Source: Raffaelea ambrosiae | Taxonomy: Eukaryota > Ascomycota > Sordariomycetes > Ophiostomatales > Ophiostomataceae | NCBI GenBank assembly: GCA_002778195.1 | Contig: PCDI01000008.1 | Location: 678,655-742,654, forward strand | DNA length: 64,000 bases | Direction of reading: 5' to 3' | Shown: positions 44,988-55,880 of the stretch, one piece after another | How the letters are laid out: each line of letters starts with the position of its first letter | Position numbering within the stretch: the first letter of the stretch is position 1 | Translations under genes and position numbers: made by a program | Notes under the pieces: model-generated | The model's input: only the letters and a program-made list of their open reading frames with translations | What the model was told of the DNA's origin: nothing | Database searches by the model: none

Positions 44988-45503
44988 GTTGTGTGTTTTG
45001 TTCAAGGCGGAGGACGTATGCAGAGATGGACTGGGCTGCTACGAGACAGTGGAGAGGCGCAGATAAGGGCTGTGAGCTTGTATTGTTCGTATAAGTAGTC
45101 ATTGGAGAGGGCGTTAGTGCCGTGGCCAATTAATTTGTCCGAGGCCAATTGGTCGACAAACTCCCCCCCCAGTCTCGGCGTGCGATTGCGGCCTACTCAG
45201 ACAGAAGGTCGAGACGAGCATGTGGAGACCGGCGGCGCCCCGTTGGGGCGGAAAGCTGCCGGCTACGGCGCGGGCTTCGGAAGAAACATGCAATCGCACG
45301 GTTGAATCAGGCCACGCTACGTGAAGTTATTTGGAAAGAAAATATAATGGGAAGGAAAAGAAAATATGTATAAACTTATTTTTAATATAACTTATTTCTC
45401 GTTTCAATTCAAATGTTAATTTCCTCTACGATATATCAGAGTCCAAGACCATGTTGGAATTCTCACTTCCCTGCATTCCTTGACATCACTGCCCTATTCC
45501 CTC
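44988..45503. promoter_or_regulatory. Promoter region of second FAD oxidoreductase
   Basis: About 515 bp. The part from 45330 to 45430 is AT-rich. No gene seen. Confidence 0.4.
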
Positions 45504-48500
45504 TCAATTCTCGGCTTGTGTCGTCAAAAAGGCGTGCAGGCTTCCGTTGGCCCTCGGCTCAAACGTGCCCGTCTTTCCCTGTGCCTCCGCAGAAACCCCG
45601 TTTGCTTTGCCCTCCTCGTCTTCGCGGCCCCATCCACCGCCCCCCGGCGTATGGATCACAAACCGGTCCCCGACCGCCATGTCCAGCTGCCCGCGTGGGC
45701 CAAAGTTCAGCCACGTGTACGTCTCGCCGTCTGCGTTCCGCTGCGCCCAGTAGTTCACCCCGTTTTGGCCAGGCTCGCCCCCCTCCATGCCGTAGGGCCG
45801 ATGCACACGCCGCTCCGAAATCATCGTCCACGTCAACGGTGCCCGGCACTCCATGTCCCGGACGATGCCGTCGCCGCCACGGAACCGCCCGCGGCCGCCG
45901 CTGCCCCGGCGGATGGCAAACGCCCGGACCAGAATGGGATACCGCTTCTCGAGCACCTCGGCGTCCGTGGTGCGCGTATTGGTCATGTGCGTGTGCAGAC
46001 CGCTGGCGCCGTGCCACGTGGGGCCGGCGCCGGCGCCGCCCGCAATGGTCTCGCCGTAGTTGTAGGCGAAGCCGGGCAGCGGCTTGCCCGTGTCGGGGTC
46101 GACGACCTCGCCGCGCCCGCCGAAGAAGCCCATGCAGTTCATGCACCCCTGGGACGCGGCGGCGGCGCGGAAGGCTTTCAGCAGAAGATCCGTGACGCGC
46201 TGCGAGGTGAGGGTGTTGCCGCAGCAGACGGCGCGGTTCGCGGACGGGTTGAGAAACGTGTTTTTCGGGATCACCACACGGGCCGGGGCCAGACAGCCCT
46301 GGTTGAGGGGGATCTCGGAGCCGATGAGGACGCGCAGGGTGTAGAGCAGAGCCGAGTACGTGATGGCGGGCGGCGCGTTCATGTTGGCCAGCATTTCGGA
46401 CGAGGTGCCCCCGAAATCAAACGTGCCGGTGCCGTCTTTGTCGATCCGGATGGCCACGCGCATGGTGGACCCGTTGTCCATGTAGTCCTCGGCGGTCAAG
46501 ACGTGGCCGTGGAACTTTTTGCGCGTCTCTTTCAGGTAGCGCCGGACGGCGATCTCCGCATTGTCTTGAATCTTCTTCATGTAAAAGTGCACCGAGGCCG
46601 TGCCGTTCTCGGCCATCAGAGCCTGGATGAGCGCGGCGCCCTTGTTGTTGGCCGCAATCTGGGCCTTGAGGTCGGAGATGTTGTCCTCGAGACGTCTCGA
46701 CCCCGTGCAGTCCTTGTGCGTGCCAGGTTCCCGCAGGATGTCGCAGATGCCCTGTTCGTCGAACACCCCGTCACGGACCAGGAAGAACGAACGAATCGTA
46801 GCGCCTTCGTGGTATAGCACAGTCGAGTCGGGCGGCATAGATGTCCCATGCAACCCACCAATGTCCATGTGATGTCCGCTGCCATCTGCGTTAGTACACG
46901 AGCAACCATCCTGAGAAACAGTAAAAAGAACCAAAAAAAAAAAAAACCCTCCCAACGAAATACATGCGTACCGAGAAGCTGTGAAAAAGCAAATGGTTTT
47001 TCCATCTGGTTCAAAGACGGGTGTGATCACGGTAATGTCTGGCAGGTGTGTGCCTCCCGCCTCAGGGTGGTTGGACACCAAGACGTCGCCAGGCCTCAGC
47101 TCGCCTTTGTGCAGCTCCGACTGGTACTTGACAGCGTAGCTCATGCTGCCCAGGTGGACCGGGACGTGAGGGGCATTCGCTACCAGCTCTGCATCGGGGC
47201 CGAAGATGGCGCAGGAAAAGTCCAGCCGCTCCTTGATATTCAAAGACAGACTCGTTCTCTGCAGAGTCCGTCCCATCTGCTCAGCGATGCCCATGAACCG
47301 GTGGCCGTAGACGGAGAGCTGGATGGGATTGGCCACCAGCTCGACGGTCTGGTCCGCGGCGGACTTGGCACGGCCCTTGGGAAGATCGATGACAACGTGG
47401 GCGGTCAAATTCAGCGCCGTGGAGCCGGGCGTGACAATGATGGTTTGGGTGCTGTCAATGATAACGGCAGGACCCTCGATGGTGTCGCCCTTTTGCAGAT
47501 CGCCCAGAAGGAAGACCGGGGCCATCTGGTACCCAGCGGGGCCGAAGAACACCTTGGTCTTTTGCTGTCAGCTTGCTGCCTCTCTCTTCCTTGGCCGTGG
47601 GGAGAGGAACAAGGAACACGAACCTTGTGCTTGGCATCGCGAGCAGCGACCTTGGTGAACGCGGTGGCCTGAAGCTCGGATGCGAGCCTCTCGTTGTCTT
47701 GGCTGACCTCGCTGCTGGCGCCGATGCCACGGACACGGATGTCGTCGACGAGGACCTTTCGAGCCGCTGGGAAGAGGAATGCGAGCTCGCGCAGATGCTC
47801 CTTCTCGAAAGCAGCCCGGAAGTCGAGGCCGTCCGGCTGCGGGATCATCAGCTGTGTTTCCGTGCCCTCGTAGCGCAAATGCAAGTACGTCTCGTGGCGT
47901 ATGGCCTCCAGCTTCACCCCCTGGTTCAGCAGCGCCGCCGTGACTTTCTTCTGGAGCGCGTGTATGCGATTCTGGATTGTGGGCATGGCATCGCCGCACA
48001 AGGTCTCGCTGCTCGGCTCCTGCTCTTCGTGGATGACCTCGGCCAGGGCCATTCCGTACGCGGACAGGATGCTCGAGAACTTGTGCAGGACGACGCGCTT
48101 GATGTCGAGTTTCTTGGCGAGCTCGCAGGCATGCTGCCCGCCGGCCCCCCCAAAGACGGCCAGGCTGTGGACGGACGTGTCGTGGCCACGCGCTTCGGTG
48201 ATGGCCCGGATGGGGCGGCTCATGGCTTCATTCGCCACGTCAACGAAGCCGCTGGCCACATCCTCGGCGGTCATCGAGCGGCCTGTCTCGGCATTGATGG
48301 TCTGCGCCAGGGTGGTAAATTTCGCCCGGACAATGTCCACGTCGAGCGGCATGTCTTCGGTCGGGCCAAAAATGGACGGGAAATACTCGGGGATGAGGCG
48401 GCCCAGCAGGAGATTGGCATCCGTGACCGTGAGAGGGCCACCCTTACGGTACGACGCCGGGCCCGGGTGGGCTCCAGCACTCTATGGTTTTCTGATCAGC

Positions 48501-49974
48501 ACGGATGGCCTGCGGGCAGAATCCAACGAACGGGGACGACGCACCTCTGGCCCGACCTTGAACAGGCCGTTCTCCCAGAACAGTATGCTGCCGCCACCGG
48601 CCGCCACGGTGTTGATGTCCAGCTGCGGGCTCTGGATGGCCACGCCTGCCGTGGTCGTCTCAAAGACGTGCTCCAAGGCACCCCCGAAACGAGACACATC
48701 GGTCGAGGTGCCTCCCATGTCGAAGCCCACGACCGGGGTCTTTCCGTCGTAGGAAGTGCGGGCGTAGCCGATCACGCCTCCTATCGATAGTCTGAGCAAG
48801 TTGTGCGCAACAGGGTGTTGTTGGACGCATCAAAACACACGTACCTGCAGGACCACTCAGCAGACCGCGCAGTCCGGTAAAGTATTGGTGGCTCACCAGC
48901 CCGCCGTCGCTCTGCATGAACTCGCAGCGCACTCCGTCCAAGCTGCCGCCTTCGAATCCTTGCGAGAAGGTCTGCACATACCGCTGGATCTCGGGCGTCA
49001 GGTAGGCATCCGCCGATGCGGAGCTTCCGCGGAGCAGCATCTTGATCATCTTCGCGCCCACGGTGGACGAGCACGAGATGTGTCGGAACCCCAGCTCCGA
49101 TGCCATCTGCGCGACGGCCACTTCATGCTGCGGGTACAGATACGAGTGGGCAAAGCAGATGGCCAGGACATCGATGCCTTTCTCTCGGAGGGCAAGCAGC
49201 TTGGTCCGGACCTCGTCCAGGTCCAGCGGCTGGAGAATGCGCAGAATGTCCCCCGTGGTGCCTTGGACCAGCGTGCCTTTCTCTGTGGAAGGAGGTGCCT
49301 GCTTGGTGACGGACTCTTCAAAGCCCTCGACGGTGATGCGCTCGTTGATTTCGACCACCTCGTCATACAGGGTCTCTGGTTTCCGATGGTCGAGGTCGAA
49401 CAGACGAGGACGTGACTGGTGGCCGATCTCCAGGAGGTCTTGGAAGCCGGCCGTTACGAGGAAGGCATGTCTAGTTCCCTTGCGCTCCAGGAGGGCTGCC
49501 GAGGAGGACAAGGATCAACCGTCAGTATGCGACTATTTTTGTCCGCTTATCATGGATAGGCTCTTCCATACCATTGGTGGCTACGGTTGTGCCCATCCGG
49601 ATCGATTCAATCATGGCTTTGGGCAGGGGTGCGGCACGCGGGATGGGCGCACCGCCGACCTGCTCCAAGACGCGACGGATGCCTAGGTTTTTGGATAGTG
49701 GATTAGAGTTGCATACCCTCGTTGTCCCATCGCATCCCCCGGCTCTTCTCACCTTCGGACGGCGCATCTGCATAATTTTCCGGGTCGACAGACAGCAACT
49801 TGAGTACAACATCAGGCTGGCCGTCGACAGCGGCCCACACATCCGTGAACGTGCCACCACGGTCTGCGTAAGGATGTTAGAAGGCTTCCCTTGCATCGGG
49901 TGGGAAACACGGTGGGCTGTTTTACCAATGGCAAAGCGAATGCGCTTAGACATATGGGAGTTGGGACTGTCCAT
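45504..49974 (-). CDS. 5-oxoprolinase (ATP-hydrolysing), HyuA-HyuB fused type
   Basis: Eight exons: 49974..49926, 49863..49753, 49682..49572, 49495..48845, 48780..48545, 48481..47624, 47552..46972 and 46878..45504, giving 1323 residues, close to the eukaryotic norm of about 1290. The HyuA half shows [51 protein letters not shown] and [19 protein letters not shown]. The HyuB half shows [43 protein letters not shown] (from a splice) and [20 protein letters not shown]. The enzyme opens 5-oxo-L-proline to glutamate using ATP in the cytosol; related enzymes open hydantoins. Exon 7 begins after an AAG acceptor. Placed beside an FAD amine oxidase and divergent from a Dal5-type carrier, a ring-opening role in hydantoin or lactam catabolism is plausible. 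Confidence 0.94.
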
Positions 49975-50903
49975 TGCGACCGAGCAACAGGTATGGCAGC
50001 TCTAGAGAAGGGTGGGTCCTGACAAAAAAGAAGGGTGATGCAGAGAGATACAATGGGGGTCTAGGGAGCATCAAGAGTGTTGTCAAGTGATACGGAACGC
50101 TTGATTCTATCTCTCTATCGATCTATATACTTGACTTTGCGTCGAGATCAAACATTCTGGTCGTTGCTGAAATACGCAGCGAAATCGGCGATGCAGATAC
50201 CAAACCACAGAATGGGCGAAGATACACGAGCACCGAATTCCTGACAGATACCTGTCTGGAACTGTGGAAGGTCGTCACGAGGTGGGTGGCTTTAGTACGT
50301 AGGCAGATGCGCGGTCATGCAGAGGCGTGGTCGTGGGGAGCAGATCAGCCTCGCTCCCATTGGCGCAGATGAACTGCCGATAAAGCATGGGGCTATTGTC
50401 GATCTATTTACGTCCTATCTCCAGTCTTTTGCACGCGCATACTGAGGTACCTCCTATCATGCCGAACTCGTTGAGATGGGGTAGAAGTGGACTTAGTGTA
50501 GCCTTGGCTGGGAGTTTCAGGGGTGCGCCGATACATGTATTGGCTGTGGAGAGGCTAAAGAGAAGGTCGTCTCGACCTTCCAAAAATTCCGAAATCAATC
50601 AGCCCGTATCTGCTTGTCCCAGGATGGCCATTCTTCTGGCATGCATTTCTTTGTTGCATCCAAAATGCTATCCCGCTGATGTCGGCACACCGTATCAGCC
50701 ACCAAAATGCCAATATTCGCCAGAAGCGAGACGCCGCGACATGTGCCCTTCCAGCTCGTATCTTCCCTCTATTTAATGGGACTCGAGTCCCAAAGTCCAG
50801 TCGAGTGGGCTCGGTTGCATATTCCATCGTCCATCATTGGTTTTGGCCATATCATTCAAGTATTTGTTACAAATATTTTCGTCGCCACTCTTCCTACTCC
50901 GAC
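49975..50903. promoter_or_regulatory. Divergent promoter region: 5-oxoprolinase and second Dal5-type carrier
   Basis: A 929-bp region shared by two divergent genes. HGATAR-type motifs occur at 50107-50112, 50115-50120, 50378-50383, 50415-50420 and 50454-50459, about twice what chance predicts for this length. No gene present. Confidence 0.4.
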
Positions 50904-52810
50904 ATGGCTACAGACAACAAGGACGCCATTGCTGGGGAAGAGCAGATCCAGCCGGTGCCTAGCGCCGAGGCTACCGGCACAGTCGAGGATGGAAAAGAGG
51001 CGCTTGCTACTCAGGCCATGGACGAAGCAGCACAGTTTCTGGCGACTGTTGGGCCCTTTCCCCCCATGACACCGGAGGAAGAAAAGAAACTCATTCGCAA
51101 AATCGATGCCTGGATGATCCCTTTGGTGCGGTGCTTCGTTCTCATTCAATCAATCCATAACTGAGCAAGGGACAATACTTACTTTTTTTACCCGCTCATA
51201 GCTCTTGTTCATGTGCCTGTTTTCAGCTGTGGACAAAGTCCAACTGGCTACTGGCGCTCTTTATGGATTTCGCGAGGACAACAACCTGCAAGGCCAGCAG
51301 TACAGTTGGCTTGGAAGTATTCTGTCCCTGGGTGTAAGTATCGGGGGGGACTTTCATGTCATCAGTATTGAGCTGTATCGTTCCTGACACAGATAGATGC
51401 TCGTTGGTATTTTCCCTTCGACGTACCTCATCCATCGATTCCCGGCCGGCAAATACATCGCCTGCTGCTCCATTCTCTGGTCGTCGGTAACGATGTGCAT
51501 TGCAGCATGCCACAACTGGGCCGGCTTGATGGTTCTTCGATTCTTAATGGGCGTGTTCGAAGCCATCATCAGCCCTGGGGCCACCCTTCTTATCAGCCGG
51601 TTCTGGAAACGGTCAGAACAGCCGGTTCGAAACGGAAGTATGCTTTTTCCCTTGGTTGTATCTCTATGTTTCCTATTCCTGCTCGTTTCTTTTCATTTCT
51701 ATCGTACTAACTGTACCCACATAGTCATCCTCTCCGTCTTCTCCTCTGTCGTGAACGGCTTCCTCTCCTGGGTGATTGGCAAGATCCCAGAGGATGCTGC
51801 CCTCGCCCGCTGGCAGTACCTGTATCTGCTGACTGGCTCAATCAACATGCTCTACTCCTTTTTCATGCTCGCCGTGCTGCCCGACTCGCCTATCAACGCC
51901 CGCTGGCTCACGCAGGAGCAGCGCTGGCATGCCGTCCAGCGTCTGGCCGAGAACCGCACTGGTATCTCCAACAACCAGTGGCAGTGGGACCAGGCCTTGG
52001 AGGCCGTCCTGGATGTCAAGAACTGGCTCGTCTTTTTATTCAACATTGCACTCAATATTCCCAACGGTGGTCTGATCACATTCGGCGCGCTCATTATCAA
52101 CAATCTCGGCTTTGACGCGCAGACATCAGCCCTGCTGTCCATGCCCAACGGCATAATCTCAACAATCTCCGGGCTACTGGCCTCTTACTCCGCGGCTAGA
52201 TGGCGCAACCGGCGGGTGGTCTGCGTCATGGTCGCTGCATGTTTTCCGTTGATGGGAACAGCCCTGGTCTATGGGCTGCCGCGGTCGAACATGGGCGGCC
52301 AGATGTTTGGACTATACATGATGTATTGCTATTGGGGTAAGCAGTTTTCTTCCATTCTATCTTTTTCGTCTTTTGTCTTTCATGTTTATTTGTGTGTTTC
52401 TTTGTGTGTTTCTTTTTTTGCTTCTCGCATTTGCTAACGCATCCTTACCAGCACCGTATGTGACTGCCGTATCACTCCCTCAAGCCAACACGGCTGGAAA
52501 TACCAAGAAGGTTGTCACGTATGCCATGATGCTCCTCGGGTACGGCACCGGTAACCTCATCGGTCCTCAGACATTCCGAGCCGACCAGGCACCCGTGTAC
52601 ACGGGCGGTGTCATCGCCATGCTGAGCTGCTACTGTGTATCCATGCTCCTCATGGCCGTGTACTGGCTTGTCTGTGAATGGGAGAACCGGAAGAAGGACC
52701 GCAAGTACGGCCGGCCGACCGATGTCAACGAAGATGATATGAATGAGCTGGTGGAGGCCTACCAGAACCTCACAGACAAAAAGCAGCCTGCATTCCGATA
52801 CACGACGTAA
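50904..52810 (+). CDS. MFS transporter, Dal5/allantoate-permease (ACS) type (second copy)
   Basis: Exons 50904..51125, 51202..51333, 51397..51637, 51725..52336 and 52452..52810 give 521 residues. The N-terminal tail is acidic and polar (about 60 residues), then the typical KKLIRKIDAWMIPLLLFMCL of ACS carriers. Family segments in order: DNNLQGQQYSWLGSI, YLIHRFPAGKYI, MGVFEAIISPGATLLISRFW, WLTQEQRWHAVQRLAENRTG and YVTAVSLPQANTAGNTKKV. About 12 helices are expected at the plasma membrane. This subgroup imports allantoate, ureidosuccinate, small peptides or related organic anions with protons. It is divergent from the 5-oxoprolinase gene and convergent with the third Zn2Cys6 regulator. It is clearly distinct from the other Dal5-type gene in sequence and intron positions, so not a recent duplicate. 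Confidence 0.92.
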
Positions 52811-53112
52811 AGCTTGTTTAGTAGTTGCCTCGGTTCATGTATTCTCGGTGTCATTGAAAGGAGTGAATAGAACACCGGGGGAGAAATGTGTTGATCCGCG
52901 TGCACTATCTGTACTTGGTCTCCACGAGAATGCCAACCAGCCACAGTATGGTACGGTCAACGGACGCATCAAACACACAAAATCTGACTCGTATCGTGAA
53001 CAAGCGTGTGTGAAAATGCAGTGTTCTCCAAACTATCCAATGGTGTTGAGTGCGTAGCGTTGGAAGGGCAATTTCGCTCGTTGGTTTGAATTTGCACTCC
53101 AAGGAGGCCTCC
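52811..53112. other. Convergent 3' intergenic region
   Basis: Between the ends of the carrier and the third regulator. No gene or repeat seen. Confidence 0.4.
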
Positions 53113-55241
53113 TCAGCAGAGACTTACTCCGCCACCGCGAGCTCCCACAAGCTCTTCCCAGTCACCTTCCTCTCCGCCTTCTGGACCTCGCAGGTCCCGT
53201 GCCCGCCATACTGCCTCCATGGCTTCTCGCGCCCGTCCTACATGCTTCAGCTGCCGCGTCCCCTGCAAGCGCGCCAGCCGCTCCAGAACGTACTGGCGGT
53301 CTTCGTCGCCCGTCTCTCCGGCAGGGACCCCGAGCCCCATTGTGCCCACGACGAACAGCTGCCACAGCACCGCGTGCGACCGCAGCGAGATACGCGGCAC
53401 GAGTGCGAGGATCTGGCGTGTGAGGCGGACGATGCTGGGGTCACGGGGGCGTAGGCCGTCCAGGCGATAATACAGGTAGAGAAGGGAGGCAAGGCGGCGG
53501 CTTTCGGCAATGTCTTGGAGCTCTTGCCGGGCCGCTGTCACTGCAGGGTCGGCGGTGGGCGTCGTCGTCGTGTGGGGTGGCAGGTCTTGGCGGAGGGTGA
53601 AGAGGGCGCGTTCGATGTCGTTGCGCCGTGCGCGGATAGCCTGAAGCCGGTCGTTCCGTGCCCACGCGTCTCGTGCCCCTGCAGCACCGAGCATCCGCCG
53701 CCGAACAGACTCCTGTTCCTCGGCCAGATCCGAGATGGCAGACAGGAGAAACATGAGCTCGTGCGAGCAGCCCAAGACCGAATCAATAACCGTCATGTTC
53801 AGGTCGATGCCGTGTGCCAGCCACGGCGTGGCATCGCGTTTCTGCAATCCCTCGTCCAGACGGGATGCCGTGCGGGCCAAGGCTTCGTGCTCGATGAAGT
53901 ACGACGAAAAGAACCGGCGTACAGCAGCCTGCTCGGCGGAGAGCTGGGTCGATGACGACGGAAGCAAAGCCGGCAAGCTGCGAGCACAGCGAAGATGCAC
54001 CAGCCATGTCGAGGAGCCGTTCTGGGAGATCTGCGGCATCCATGTGTCAGATGAAGTAAGCCAAGATGAGAGAGAGTGAGGGGGAGGGCGAACATCAAAG
54101 AAAGCCAACATGATCAACGTCGAGACGATCTGTTCCCACCCTACGCCGACGGGATCGTTGTGGCGGTCGCGGAAGCGGCGTATGTCTTCCTGGAACCCTC
54201 GCAGGGCCTTGTCTCTGTACAGCCAAATGTCCCTCTCAAATCGGACATCGTTGAGCAGAGACAGCTGGTGGGAAGCGACGGCCATGACGGTGTAAAACAG
54301 GGACTTTGTGGGCGCCGACAGGCACAAGGGGACAATGGTTGTATTGAAGGGGTTGTCTGCTGGCCAGAGCGTGCATCGCGGACTCAGGCTCTTTGTGAAA
54401 TAGTCAAGCAGGTAGAGCTCGTTTTGGCCGATGGCGAATGGGGACAGGGTCTGGCCAAGAAGAAAACCGAGCGCCCTGCTGTTCTGCGGTCTCTGATTTG
54501 CTCCGTAGGCAGGTCTTGACACGCATACAACAGCAGAGCGGCCGTCCTGCAAACTTGTCTCGTCATGGCTGCTCTCGGTGCGTCCGTCAAATGCATGCAA
54601 CCGCACACGACCTCTCGGCTGTGAGCGCAGGCCATCTTCGTTGTGATGAACCGCCTGACCGTCCTGTGGCTCCATCTGCTTGACAGCGGCACTTCGGATC
54701 TCTTCCACAGTGTCCTGGAAGTCCATATAAGTCGTGTTTACAAACATCCAATCTTGTATGACCACTGGCTCCGCTTGGGGAGGCGGGTGGTTCACCTCGC
54801 CCACGTCGTAGTGATCTTGCAACCCCCATTTCAACTTCCCCGGGACCTTGGACCACGCACCTGATCAATGTTAGCCGGGCTCTAAAACTATAAAGACGAA
54901 CGGCAGGTCGTGATTACCTGATCGCCCCAGGGCAATCCCTCTCGAGAGTGCATCCTCGCGCCAGAGCAGCTTGATGCCGTAGTGGCAAGACAAGCCAAGA
55001 CGGCTGCATTTGCTGCATGTGGGTCGTTCCTCTTGAAAGCACTTGTCAGCGAGACATGTTCTACTAGAAGATGGCCTCGTTCAGCTCGGCAATGACGAAC
55101 CGGTGCATTTGACCCTCCGTCCTGTGCTGCTCGTCAGAAAAGTGGTCCTCTTTGAATGGGTTCTATGGTGCTGCCCATACCTTTACACGTCCAGCAGCCA
55201 GTTCGGCACCGCTGGCCCGTTTTGGTTTGCTGTGTGACCAT
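53113..55241 (-). CDS. Zn2Cys6 transcription factor assembled through a 21-nt microexon
   Basis: Exons 55241..55181, 55121..55101 (21 nt), 55031..54918, 54860..54094 and 54030..53113 give 626 residues. Exon 1 ends within GCWTCK, the microexon supplies GRRVKCT, and exon 3 continues with EERPTCSKCSRLGLSCHYG. Together they form C-x2-C-x6-C-x6-C-x2-C-x6-C at about residues 16-43. No other splice choice gives all six Cys. The following KLLWREDA and the C-terminal helical region (PFNTTIVPLCLS, SLFYTVMAVASHQL, FFDISQNGSSTWLVHLR) match Fungal_trans_2 regulators such as the UGA3/ACR-2 group. Intron 54093..54031 is 63 nt and in frame. Likely nuclear regulator of adjacent transport and catabolic genes; that role is inference. 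Confidence 0.87.
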
Positions 55242-55880
55242 GGGGACGATACGGTCATTTAGCATGTATGTAGAGAGGAAGGGCGGAGGTCGGATGTCTG
55301 TCTGGCAGGACGGGATGTCCTTATCTGAGGACCAACTTGGGCACTGGCACGCAAGGTCACGTGTGCATTCTGGACCGCCATACTTACAGTCAATTTGGGC
55401 CAGAACCAGGTACCGAGTTCAAAACCAGGGTTAGAGAAGGATAACTTCAATAGGCAGTGATGGTATATAAAAAAGAAAGCAGGTATGTGTGTACGCAATC
55501 TATCATCGCAGCATAACTGCCACGGCTCCGGTCATTGACAGTTCGGGTTTTTTTTTCTTATTTTTTCTTTTTTTTTGGCTGACACTTTGTTAAACGCATC
55601 GAGCCAAAACGTTGTGAACTATCATAATGTAGCACAGGGGTAACACGTTGTTTTGGAGCGAACCAAGAGGCTTCCCCTTGCATAGGAGACGTAGTATCTG
55701 TTGTGACCGGTCATGAATCTGCGCAGCCCGTGTTCTCTGGGTTTTTTTTTTCTTGTTACAAGTTACATACTTTCCTAAATGAAATACAAGTTCAGTCGTT
55801 TTCAATGCAAAATTGTGTCCGTGTGCCCCCAGACAATCCCCCCAACCCAAGGAACCAAGAAAACCATTCCGCCCACCCCC
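55242..55880. promoter_or_regulatory. Promoter region of the third Zn2Cys6 regulator
   Basis: About 640 bp, including T-rich runs near 55549-55580 and 55741-55752. No gene supported. Confidence 0.4.

Noticed and set aside
45480..48790. Several plus-strand open frames of 280-445 codons opposite the 5-oxoprolinase
   Set aside because: Shadows of a GC-rich coding strand; no motifs or splice logic.
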